From NCBI RefSeq assembly GCF_943734655.1, contig NC_071353.1, positions 149,092,043 through 149,156,042 of the forward strand: a stretch of 64,000 nucleotides of DNA. The letters are read 5' to 3'. This stretch comes from Sabethes cyaneus. Its lineage: Eukaryota > Arthropoda > Insecta > Diptera > Culicidae. The notes beneath the pieces are model-generated. The model searched no databases, was not told the origin of the DNA, and saw only the letters and a list, made by a program, of their open reading frames with translations. Shown one piece after another: positions 42,946 to 53,500 of this stretch; within the stretch, counting starts at the first letter, position 1, and the number at the start of each line of letters is the position of its first letter. The translations under genes were made by a program, and so were the position numbers.

Positions 42946-43357
42946 ATTAACAAACGGATCTCTCCAGGTTCACTATTTAAATTAGCTGAAGAGTTGAAAT
43001 TATGAATTTCTCACATGTAAGAACACAATCCATTACCTTTCGTTACTCGCGTCAACTCCGATTTATGGGCATGCTAAAACGTAACAGAATTCTCTCGAAT
43101 ACTAATGCCACTTGGTGTAAAACTTATGGAACTTTTTCCACCATTTGAAAGATCTTTGTCTGCGGATTAACCATACTGAAAACAGTAATTTCATTTATTG
43201 CTAGATTCCCGAGATATACCGAGATAAAGTCAACGGTTCACAGGTGTTGTACAAAATACAACAGCGCAAATAAATCTTCCGTTACTGCGCAACAGGGGAA
43301 TCTATTATATGAAATTCGTACAAAAATCACCGGCTTTGGCATTGGGAGACGAAGTGG

Positions 43358-45755
43358 TAGGGTTGCCAAGTCTGAAAATTACAAAAACCGGCCGGTCGGT
43401 CCTGCCTTCAAAATGCGAGGGGGGGGGGTGATTGGTAGCATATTAGTCGTTTTGCCTGGAATGTATAATGTGCGTTAATGACATGTTATTTGAGTATTCG
43501 TATTCGTCGAAAGTCGCTTGACAGTTTCCCATGTAAATGGGATGAGAAGTCAGTTGTGGCAGTCGCAACCATAACGAACATTGACATAACATAACATAAC
43601 ATAACGATTATTGAAAATAGCTAGTTATAGAGTTACAACTACTTGCTTCTGGCGTTAGTGGAAAATTTAATGTATATTATCAATTTCCCACCCTTTCGTA
43701 CGCGATGAATTATAACCGTCGCGGGCGAAACCGTCGCCAGAATCGTCGCGGGGGCAAATATCGTTTATTTTGTCAAGTAAATCAATAGCTTACGTGCTAG
43801 ACAAGCATAATGTATACTTATAACTTACATACAGCCAAGCAAATTCTCTCTGCGACGATTTCAAGCTATCAAAAAAGTGAGCAGCGCGTTTTGTTACCAA
43901 AGAAACGGACAATATTACCGCAAGAAGCAAAGTAATGTCACTGCAAAACTGGCTGTCTTCAATGATCTACCACAAACTATACAGACACCACGCGTGGAAC
44001 AAAAAGTATAAAATTTTAGGGACCAGATTCATTTCAAGTGAGTGAACCTCGTCCCTTGCATATCTCATGATTTCATGCGGTACTCAGTACTCAATACTCG
44101 CGCATCAATCTCAGTAGCCCAATAACTTACTTATGTTTTTCTGTCAGTCCACATGTGCAAATTTGATTCAGCAAAACCAATATGAAATTTTGAAGTAAGT
44201 AAATGATATTAAATTGGCCGTACCTATTTCTCATATAATTTTCTATAGTCGCTGCTTTGGCTTGGATTTTAATACACGCTGCCAATGATATGGCTGAAGA
44301 ACAATTTGCCAGTCAGTTTGGATAAGGTTGACGTCCGTGATATTATGGAGGTCGCAAAAGAATTACGACTAGGCACGACCTGTTGAAGGTTCGATTTCTC
44401 CTGTTCAGAATTTTTGAGGAGTCCGGAATAGTGGTGATTATGGACCTGAAATCTCGTATAGTGTCGTTGCGCAAACTAACGAATCAACTAAGGAGATGTG
44501 TGAGGACATTGGAATTGTAGAAATCAGAGTCCCAGAAAACAACATTCATTCCTTTAGGAACATTCAATGAAACAAGACGGAAGAAAATTTCCAGTTGTGA
44601 TTCCGTGAGTGAGCGGTATTTTGCTTCAGTTAGGTACGTAAAATGTCCAATTGATTCAGTTTTGAATGCCCTCAGATATTCTAAAAATTATTGTACTTTT
44701 GATAAAATAAAGCTTTTTGAAACATATTTACTCGTATTTTAACTAACTGTTATTATTATCCGGAGCAACGTCGGCAGGAGTGGGTTGTAGGTATTTATAT
44801 ACTTTTCATAACATTGATAATGAGAGTTCGAAACTTTTTAACCAAAATGGGCAACGTATCAACGGGCTTGATCCTCGACCCCGGGACTCAAGCTCAGATG
44901 AAACCGATACCCGGAAAACGTTTATTCGGTGGTCTTATACCATCTGGTGGGACGAAGAGTGCTCGGAACTGTAAGCGACCTTGGCGTAAAAGGACTTTCG
45001 AAATCATGGTTCGATAGATCTGCTGTGGAAGTACGAGGTACTTGAGAAACAGATGAAGAGCTTGATGAAACCGAAAAAACGCGAATATTGGCGCCGGCTT
45101 ATCGACAGAAACTGCGATGGATAACAATACGAACGAAGGTGCGAAGAATTCCTACCGATGGATTGTTGATTTGGTTAGGAATCCGGTTTTACCGATTCAA
45201 TAGCTTCCGTTGTATGTAAGCTACTCCGGACCTACCATTGGACATGCCTTTACTAAAGCCGGCCTTGGCATTGGCCGTGGTTTGGGATCCGTCGCCAATA
45301 ATTTCTCTAACGAAGATTGGCACCAAATCCATTGTGTCGCCAAGTTCTGTAACAAAAATAACAGTGCCTTCCGTTGCTATTGCCCATAGCTTTGTGTTGG
45401 TAAGGGAATGTTGTTGTTTCACATGGTTACCAAAAATGTTTGTTTCGCGTTGCTATAATGACCTGTTGATGAACTAAATAGTGAGATAAATGAGTACTAG
45501 TGAAGGGACCATGAGTGACTTTCTCACGTCCCTTCTGGTACCTGGAAAAATCGTTCGCGTGTTGTCTGTATAGTTTGTGGATCTACTGCTCTGGATTGCT
45601 AATAAATTTATCCGAAAATTTAACAAATCAGGTAAAAAATACAGATCCGGCTTCATATGTCGAAAAACCGGCCTTTTTGCAGGATAGACCGGCCGCCGGC
45701 TTTGCAAGCGAAAAACCGGTCGGGCCGGCCAAAAATCGGCCACTTGGCAACCCTA
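43358..45755. mobile_element. hAT element, TAGGGTTGCCAAGT ends
   Basis: 2,398 bp. 14-bp perfect inverted ends TAGGGTTGCCAAGT are flanked by the exact 8-bp duplication CGAAGTGG (43350..43357, 45756..45763). Subterminal CCGGCCGG-type motifs cluster near both ends. No transposase was recognised. The right part (44866..45579) contains a non-LTR retrotransposon fragment that also occurs outside the element. Confidence 0.88.
44866..45579 (+). repeat. Duplicated non-LTR segment, copy A
   Basis: The + strand in shifted frames reads IRWSYTIWWDEECSEL and LEKQMKSLMKPKKREYWRRL, the linker between endonuclease and RT of jockey-like elements. Later comes VPSVAIAHSFVLVRECCCF. The end carries a hairpin around GAAGGGACCATGAG and CTCACGTCCCTT. 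It is collinear with copy B at 45903..46564. Confidence 0.7.
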
Positions 45756-45902
45756 CGAAGTGGTCTACATTCGTAGTCCTACTTCAAGCCTGCGCCCGCA
45801 CCACTAGGCATAGACCCTAGGGACAACCGATAAAAACGTAGCCACATAAAATATCGAATTGCACGAAGAACTTCCTCCGAAGGAAGAATACAACTTTATT
45901 AC

Positions 45903-46564
45903 TGGATTGATCCTCGACGCCGTGACTCAAACCCAAATGGAACCGATACCCGGGAAAACGTTCGAACGCCCACCATTTGGTGGGACAAAAAGTGCTCGGA
46001 ACTGTACGCGTACTCGGCGTATGAGGACTCTCGAAAACACGGTTCGATAATTCTGCTCTAGAAGTACAAGGTACTAGAGAAACAGATGATGAGCTTGATG
46101 ATAGTAAAAAAACGCGGATATTGGCGCCGGCTCGTGAACGAATTATCGAGAGAAACAGCGATGAGTACTCTTTGCTGCACCGGTACTCGAAAGCGAAATC
46201 GTAACAGTACGAAGATGCGGAGTATTCTAACCGTTGGATTGTCGATTTCGCCAAGAAGAAATGTCCGGACTATGTCCACGCTTAGAGATCTTTTCGCGGC
46301 GCGTAGGAATCTTCGTCGGTTTTACCAATTAGCACCAAACCCATCATATCGCCAGCTAACAAAAATCACAGTACCTTCCGTTGCTATTGCCCATAGCTTT
46401 GGGTTGGCAAGGGAATGTTGTTGTTTTGCATATGGTAAATAAAAATACCTATTAATGAACTAACGAGTGAGAAAAATGAGTGCTTGTGAAGGGACCGTGA
46501 GTGACTTTCTCACGTCCCTTGTGGGACCTGAAAAAATCGTTCGCGTGTTGTCTGTATAGTTTGT
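45903..46564 (+). repeat. Duplicated non-LTR segment, copy B
   Basis: Same order of blocks as copy A: GTKSARNCTRTRRMRTLENT, KKRGYWRRLVNELSRETAMS, then VPSVAIAHSFGLARECCCF and the GAAGGGACCGTGAG hairpin. It lies about 150 bases right of the hAT element that contains copy A. Both copies are decayed. Confidence 0.7.
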
Positions 46565-46839
46565 GGTATTGCGGAGTTTGCACCAATTTAGAGTTCAACG
46601 CGAAAATTATTGGCGTGGTTATTTTCTGCGTCTTCCACACATGTTTGCAATTTAGCAATTTGAACCATCAGTGTTTCGTTATTGCCTCCCCACTGCACCC
46701 CTCCTTGCTTGACAAGCATATTTTCAATGTATTTAGTAAGTACAGGATAATTATTATTAAAAAATGAATTAGCGTAGAACTCGTAAAAGTGCTGCAAGGT
46801 ACAATATTACTCTCAAAATACTCGGTAAGGTATAATTCT
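46565..46839. other. No recognised feature
   Basis: Short AT-rich stretch. I see no gene or element end in it. Confidence 0.3.
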
Positions 46840-47400
46840 CAGTCGGATCCAAGAGAAGAACGAAGCTACTCTCCGGTGGCAGCAAGCTGGATTCCGTGTT
46901 GGCCGATCAAGTGTAGACCATCATTTCACAACGCTCCGAATTATATTGGAGTAGATTGACGAATTCCAGGACTCTCTTCAGCTGGTGCTCGTTAGCTTCG
47001 AAAAAGCGTTTAACCGACTGACCCACCAAAAGGGTCTGGCGCGCACAACGCCGAAATGATATGCAGAGCAAGTTAGATGACCTCTCCGCAAGCCTCTCCG
47101 AGAACTCCCGAGGCAGCGGGTCTCACAGAAATTCTTGAACATATAGGTAGTAGTGGATCGAACACGCCTTGAGGAAAGGAGCGAATGAGATCTGCAGAGA
47201 AGCACTCGACTGGAATCCGCAAGAACTGCTTAGAAGAGGCAGACCCAGAGGCTCATGGCGACGCAGCTTACCCAACGACATTCGGGTTGTAGACGAGAAG
47301 CTGGTTCTGCCGACAAGTAAAAGCTATGGCAGGTAGCCGTCGGCAGTGGTGATTTTTGATTTCATCTTTTCGTTCAGCGGAACGACATGGACACATAAGT
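46840..47400 (+). pseudogene. RTE-like RT and C-terminal fragment
   Basis: The + strand in shifted frames reads QQAGFRVGRSSVDHHFTTLR, DEFQDSLQLVLVSFEKAFNR, then ARTAxKRQTQRLMATQLTQR-like and AVGSGDF segments that resemble the C-terminus of RTE-like ORFs. A large part of RT is missing between them. It ends with GACATGGACACATAAGTAGG. Confidence 0.6.
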
Positions 47401-47599
47401 AGGTGAGTAAGTATTTTTTTCGGGATTCCTAACCTAGTTCCTAAGTGTATTTCAATTAAAATTACTTATTTAAATCATTTACAAATTTAATAATATATTT
47501 ATTTTGACCTAAACGGATATCCTTTGTATCACAATCCTCAGCAAAGGTTTCCAAAGGGCACAGCAAGAACATTCTTTGACAGAGAGCCAGAACTGTCAA

Positions 47600-47805
47600 A
47601 AATCTTTTTTTTTCCTCGTCAGTTCTTGCAAGATAAATGGCAGTGAAATTTTTTCTCCCGATCTAAAATCGCGAAAAAAGTAGTTAAAACACTGGTTAAA
47701 AATCTGAACCACTATTCCCGACCATCGAACTGAATTTGAATGCTGCTTCTGTAGTGCAAGTGAGGCGAAAAACCGCGGTCAGACGGAAAGCAGTGCTCGT
47801 GCAAG
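47600..47805 (+). promoter_or_regulatory. DNAJC16 promoter and 5' UTR
   Basis: TCAGTT at 47618..47623 (CTCGTCAGTTCTTG) is a good insect initiator, which would give a 5' UTR of about 185 bases before the ATG at 47806. No TATA box was seen 30 bases upstream. Confidence 0.45.
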
Positions 47806-48071
47806 ATGCGATTGATTCCGATGGTGGTCAAATTTTGCCCTGAAAGGAAGGGATATGTCAATAAGAGCAAAAACAGCAGCAGCTGCAGTAGCAGTCGCAG
47901 CCGTGCGAATAACTACTGGCTGTTGACTGCCGTTTGTTCGTTGTTGCTTGTACTGTTGGCCGGACAGGTAGCGGCAGCTGCCGGAACCGATCCGTACAAA
48001 ATCCTGGGAGTGCAAAAGCACGCCAATCTACAGGACATCCGTCGAGCTTATAAACAACTGGCCAAAGAATG
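47806..48071 (+). CDS. DNAJC16: DNAJC16 exon 1: signal/anchor, J-domain start
   Basis: 88 codons plus two bases. Residues 1-36 are polar with a serine-rich run. Residues 37-57 (YWLLTAVCSLLLVLLAGQVA) are hydrophobic, a signal peptide or anchor. The J domain then starts: TDPYKILGVQKHANLQDIRR, AYKQLAKEW. It ends GAATG|GTAAGG. The acceptor at 48160 completes the W codon and is followed at once by H-P-D, the catalytic J-domain tripeptide. An alternative downstream start is M6. J proteins stimulate Hsp70 ATPase; this family is membrane-bound in the secretory pathway and, in mammals, has been tied to autophagosome formation. Confidence 0.9.
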
Positions 48072-48160
48072 GTAAGGGTGTGCTAGTGAAGAAAAAATCG
48101 ATTATTTTCTGTGCGTATGAAGGTGATGAGTTTTTTTGGGTTTTTTTTTTGTTCTCACAG

Positions 48161-49532
48161 GCATCCGGATAAATCGGATCATCCGGAGGCGGAAACTAAG
48201 TTTGTAGAGATAAAGCAGGCCTACGAGCTGCTGTCGGATGCTGAACGACGGAAGGCGTACGATCTGCATGGGATCACCAACGAGGATGCCTATCTGTACA
48301 AGGAACGGCCGGATTACAGCAGCTATGGACGCTTCCCGGATCCGTTCGAGCAGTTTTTTGGTCACAATTTTAACTTCCACGATCAGGACATCAGCTTGTT
48401 CCACAAACTGTCCATCACTTCGAAATATTACGAGACGAACATCGTTCCGAAGAGTCACCACACTCCGCAGATTCTGATGTTCTATTCGGATTGGTGTTTT
48501 TCCTGCATGAAAGCGGCAAATTCGTTTAAGAAGATGATCGATACGCTGGAACCGTATGGGGTGACGTTTGCCACTATAAATGCGGGTCATGAGAATCAAC
48601 TCGTACGGAAGGTTGGCGTTCATTCGCTTCCCTGCGTGATTATGGTACTGGATGGACACAATTATGTGTATAAGGAGAGCGTTTACAATACCCAGCGGGT
48701 AGTGGAATTTATCAGACAAAAGTTGCCTTACAAATTGCTGCCCGTAGTCGACGACAGTTCGATCGATTCGTTCCTCCAGGGTTGGGCGGACAATCGAGTG
48801 CGTGCGCTAGTGATAGAGCCTCGCATGCAGCCACGTTTACGCTATCTTATCACGGCTTTCCACTTCCGGGAACGGGTAGCGTTCGGTTTCGTTCAGCTGA
48901 CGTCCGAAAAGAGCAAGCAAATACAGGAACGTTTTAAGTTGCATCCTTCACTGGATTCGTTGCTTATCTTCAACGAGGATGCCAGCCGACCGGTGGCTTC
49001 GATTTCGATGTCAGACATACCGACATCGACCCTGACCAACATCATCTCCGTTAACAAGTTCTTAGCACTGCCGCGTTTATCTTCGCAATCGATGTTGGAA
49101 GGGGTCTGTCCGGCGGAGTGGAATCGACCGCGCAAGCGGTTGTGCGTGGTTTTGGTGACCGAGAATACGGCCATGCACGATGAGGCTCGTAACGCTATGA
49201 GAAGAATTGCGTTGGAGTCCGGTTACAGTCCGGATCGGGTGCGGTTTGCTTACATTTATCAGGAAAAGCAAACCGAATTCATTGATGCTCTGGCGGAACA
49301 CGGTAAGGTGGAGGAAACTATGCTGAAAGTGGTAATCATTTGGCGGCGCGATACCAAACACATCAAGTACGAGTGGGTACACGAGGCTACCCTGCAGCAG
49401 TCGACGGATAAAAGCGGCGTGGAGAACGAAACGCACGAGTTGATCTACAACAACACCAAGCAGAAGCTGGACGGAGCGATTCAGCGTTTGCTGCGGTCGA
49501 CGGAAGCGTTGAGCTACGAGGCGGAGGTGAAG
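48161..49532 (+). CDS. DNAJC16: DNAJC16 exon 2: HPD, thioredoxin-like domains
   Basis: Continues to residue 546, phase 0, ending GAGGTGAAG|GTAAGT. HPD is at residues 90-92, followed by AETKFVEIKQAYELLSDAER, which completes the J domain. A thioredoxin-like domain follows with a C-F-S-C motif at residues 201-204 (FYSDWCFSCMKAAN) and a cis-Pro (VHSLPCVIM). Further thioredoxin-like segments include VCPAEWNRPRKRLCVVLVTE and FAYIYQEKQTEFIDAL. Spacing and wording match DNAJC16 (about 780 residues in human). The transmembrane segment near residue 540 and the C-terminal part are absent, so the gene must continue in exons beyond 64000. Open codons after the donor are intron. Confidence 0.93.
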
Positions 49533-49699
49533 GTAAGTATTATTTTTCCCTGTAGACAGGGTTGTTCTGCTCTTTGTGCAACTGTATCTTATGTATTATG
49601 GTTGGTAAACGGCTGGATAATTCGTAACAACGGGGCTTTGCGTACCTGCAAGTATAAAATAGACCCAACGGTGGTTTTCAGTCTCTTAACAGCAAGTAG

Positions 49700-50136
49700 T
49701 AGGAATAGCCTTCTCAGTCAGGAGCGTCTGTTCTCGGGTTAGGGGCGGTTCCAGATGGATTGACGCTTCCTCAACCTAGTAAGCGTCTGTACTCCATGTG
49801 AGGAGCAGCTCATGACAACGTTTGATCCGGAATCCGGGTGGTTGAAATAAGAAACTTGGTGTCTCGGCACTAAAGCTAACATGGTAACCCCATCACTAGA
49901 CTCGGCAGCATGGCCCTAGCAAAACAACCTACCCAAGCAAACCTACTGCGAACAGTCAGGAAAATTCGACTCGAAACATTCGACATGGACAACAGTAACG
50001 AAATAAGGACATGGTATAGTTGCTTGGTCTAATGAGGTACTGACACTGCTGCTCCGGAACAACGAAAGATACAGTAAAACTTTATTCAGCAAAATTGCAG
50101 ATAATAATTAGTTCTACAAATGTCCCATATATAAAT
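49700..50136 (+). mobile_element. RTE-like 5' end fragment
   Basis: The + strand at 49905-50020 reads MALAKQPTQANLLRTVRKIR, LETFDMDNSNEIRTWYSCLV. EIRTWxxCL is also present at 35830 on the - strand at the start of an RTE-like endonuclease, so this is the 5' part of that family. It is truncated near 50079 before a copia LTR. Confidence 0.5.
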
Positions 50137-50201
50137 TTTGTTGCCCATTGTAAATCTCGGATCCATCGTAGCCAGCGTTGCTGTTATGACACCATAGCAA
50201 C

Positions 50202-50429
50202 TTTTGAATACTTAACACTCGCGGAATTCGGACCTTCTCGGTAAAGCAAACAAGTCTACTAGTCTTCACTTCAGAAACAAGAAATCGAACATAAACGTTC
50301 CGTTTATTCTTTTTATACCGACAGCTAATTCTTAGCTGTTCGAAAATGAACAACACATTTTACTCTCTCGAAACTGGCTATTCCAGTACTAGCTCTAGCT
50401 GACGAGGGGTGGTAAAAGCTGATATTACA
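50202..50429 (-). repeat. 3' LTR of gypsy element 3
   Basis: 228 bp, identical by eye to 55379..55606. A TTTTTATA stretch (AAAAAGAATAAACGG on the element strand, near 50318) may be the polyadenylation signal. Confidence 0.93.
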
Positions 50430-50446
50430 ATTCTTCCCCCTTTTAG
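50430..50446 (-). other. Polypurine tract of gypsy 3
   Basis: On the element strand AAAAGGGGGAAGAAT lies directly before the 3' LTR. Confidence 0.8.
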
Positions 50447-50565
50447 TAAAGAACAACATGAATATGTTAGCTCTTCGAAACTAATATATCTTATGAATTC
50501 TAATCCTATCATGATTAAACAATTTTTTAACAATTTCGAGAATAATTAATATACTGATAACAAAA

Positions 50566-53500
50566 TTAATAGCAAACATAATCTTCGTACATTCTAGGCT
50601 TTTTCCTGCGATTCGAACGCCTCAGCGATACTAATTCAGCATTGGCTGTTGGATGACGATGTTCCTCTGCTTCTCGATTAACATCCTCAGGCTCTGCTGC
50701 TTCAAAACCAACTGGCGATTCAATATCACCAAAAAGGAATGAGTCCGCGGCGAACCCGTAGAAATCTTCATCCTCTTCCTCGTAAGATTCTCTCCTGCGC
50801 TTACCCAAACGTTGAGGGTGATCGAAAATAATTTTCTTGAAATGTTGCTTCTGTTGGCTTGTCAACTTTAATTGTTGCCTATGCGCTGATACAAGCCGAC
50901 CTCCGAGTGAGACCTGGAAAACATTAGAAGAAATTTGTTTAATAAATTTTGCATTAATCCATCTTCGTATGTCAGTAGGGTTATGGTTCTTATAGAGTAT
51001 ATTATCTCCAGTAGTCAGTTTCATAAAAGGGTCAGGTACTTTAGCATTAGTACTCATAGTAGTTAGGTTTCCATCATGCATTGACCTATTCAAGTTTTTC
51101 TTATAATCCATCTTTGGATTAACTAAATCTAGGATAGTTTTTGGCTTAAAAGTGAAAACTCTTTCTGAAGGAAATTGACCAGTCAACCCCAAGCAGGTAT
51201 TTCTATAGTTAAAAAGAAAATAATTAATTTTATCCTCAATATCCAGTGATTTAATTTCAGGATCCAACAGGAACTTTTTGAATACTTCCTTAACAAGTCG
51301 AACCATCCGTTCTGCCTGCCCGTTGCTTTGTGGGTTGTACGGCGGAGATTTCAAAACCTTTATACCTTGACGTTGAAGAAATTTAATGAAAGCAATGGAG
51401 TTGAACGGAGGACCACCGTCTGTGACTACTACGTCTGGCAAGCCAAACCTAGCAAAAAGACCGGTAAACTTTTTAATAACCTTGTTGCAATCCGTTCCAT
51501 TTTGCATAAATTCTAATTCCAGCCACTTGGAAAAACTGTCAATGATTACTAAATATACTTTTTGCTGAAAATAGAAAAAGTCCGCGTGAATGCGACTGAA
51601 AGGTCGTGTCGTAGGGACCCAAAATAGAGATTTTGTAGGTTTCGGAACTATTGCCATGTGACTACAGACTCGGCAATTCTTTACAAAGCTTTCAATGTCG
51701 TTGTTGAGACCGAACCAATATACACTTCTTCGTGCCATCTGCTTAATTTTGGTGATACCACTGTGATTTTTATGAAGCAGTTTAAGAATGTCTTTCTGAA
51801 GCACCGCTGGTATAATTACTCTATCCTGAAATAGAAGACACCCATCTATCTCTTCCAAGTCCTGGTAGTGAGCATGTACATCTTTAAATCTACGTTCCAA
51901 TCTGTGAGGCCATCCCTCAGCTAAAAATTGTTTGATTTGTTGCAGAAAACTGTCTTTCCCTGTTTCTTTAGCTATCATATGGTAATCCATAGGGAAGTCC
52001 TGCGTAAGGTTCAAACTTTTGATGTACTCTCTTTGTAGAGACTTTGGTACTTCCTGAGGCAGCGGAAATCTCGAACAAAAGTCGGCATTGCCCATTTTTG
52101 TTGAGGGTCTATAAAGGATTTCAAAGTCGTAAATTGACAGCTCCAAAACGTACCTTTGTAATCGGGTTACGTACATGGTATTCTTCCCCTCTTTGCCAAA
52201 GATTCCCAATAGAGGCTTGTGGTCAGTATATACTTTAAATGGCTTTCCATACAGAAATTTATGAAACTTTTTGATAGTTCTGACCAGTGCTAAAGCCTCA
52301 AGGTGAAGTATAGGGTAAGATTGCTGTGCCTTGTTCAAAGAGAACGATGTGAAGCTAATAGGTTTTTCCACTCCATCGATTTCATGTGCTATTACACCTC
52401 CTAAACCATAGCTGCAAGCATCTGACACTACAATTATCGGTTTAGCCGGATCAAAAAACTCCAGCAGATTTGAGTTTAATAAATAACGTTTACACTCATT
52501 GAAAACTCGATCACATTCGTTAGACCAAACAAATTTGACGTCCTTCTTTAGCAAATTGTACAAACAACTGATGCGGGCTGATAAATGTGATATAAATTTG
52601 CCGTAGAAATTCAATAATCCGAGGAATGCCTTTAATTCTGAAACATTTCGTGGCGGTTTAGCGTCACGAATAGTTTCCATCTTCTGCGAGCAAGGTTTTA
52701 ACCCTTTATCAGTAATGATGTGCCCCAGATAAGGCAAACTATCAACAAAAAATTTGCACTTTTTGAAATTAACTTTAATGTTGGCTTTAGATAAACGTTC
52801 TAAAACCAATAAAAGCTTATTTTTGCAGTCTATATAATCAGTTCCCGCTATAAGAACATCATCCAAATAACAAAAAACCGCTGAAAGCCCTTTCAAAATT
52901 TGATCCATAACTTTTTGAAAAATTGACGCACTTGAAGTTGCTCCTTGTGGTAGCCTATTGTAGGTGTAAAGACCCTTCAAGGTATTTATCACCATAAATT
53001 TTCGTGATCTATTGGACAACTTCAATTGAGTGTAAGCACCAGCAAGGTCTAAAGAGCAAAAAACTTTGGCATTGGCAAGAGAAGCGAATAAATCCTGAGC
53101 CACTGGAAGTGGGTATGTATTCGGCAATATAAGTTTGTTAATAGAAACACGACAATCGATGACCAGCCTTATATCCTGATCTTTCTTGACCACCACCACT
53201 ACCGGTGAAGCCCATTCGCTTACTTCTATAGGCGTAATAACCCCATCCTTCTCGAGGGAATCAAGATGTTCTATCACCTTCTGCCTTAACCTTAATGGTA
53301 CTTCATATGCCTTTCTGAAAATTGGTCGGTCTTCCTTAAGAATCAAATCACCCTCATAGCCAACTATCGGATCAGAAAAGCTTTTTCTAAAAATATGCCC
53401 AAACTTACTTTTGATTTCGTCCATCGTATTGCCAATCGTCTTTTCCGATACCGATGTATGGTTGAGCCTAGCGCAAGGTATAAAAGTATTTCGCCATTCT

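Larger units (their letters stand above)
42251..45790 (+). repeat. Histone-associated repeat unit, copy 1
   Basis: The same sequence units recur at 58262..62035. Both copies begin TTGAAGTAGGACTACTTCTT and end with GTAGTCCTACTTCAA, then GCCTGCGCCCG. Shared blocks are 42251-42580 with 58268-58590, and 42955-43350 plus 45756-45825 with 61810-62035. Copy 1 has lost the histone-like region and instead holds a roughly 190-bp tandem repeat. It is split by the hAT element at 43358..45755. Confidence 0.7.

Noticed and set aside
43575..43610. Short ACATAAC tandem run as a regulatory repeat
   Set aside because: Only about four copies of a simple AT-rich heptamer-like unit inside a hAT element; common microsatellite drift.
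49533..49742. Continuation of the DNAJC16 open frame past 49532
   Set aside because: A consensus GTAAGT donor lies exactly at the end of family-like sequence, and the following codons resemble no DNAJC16 region.
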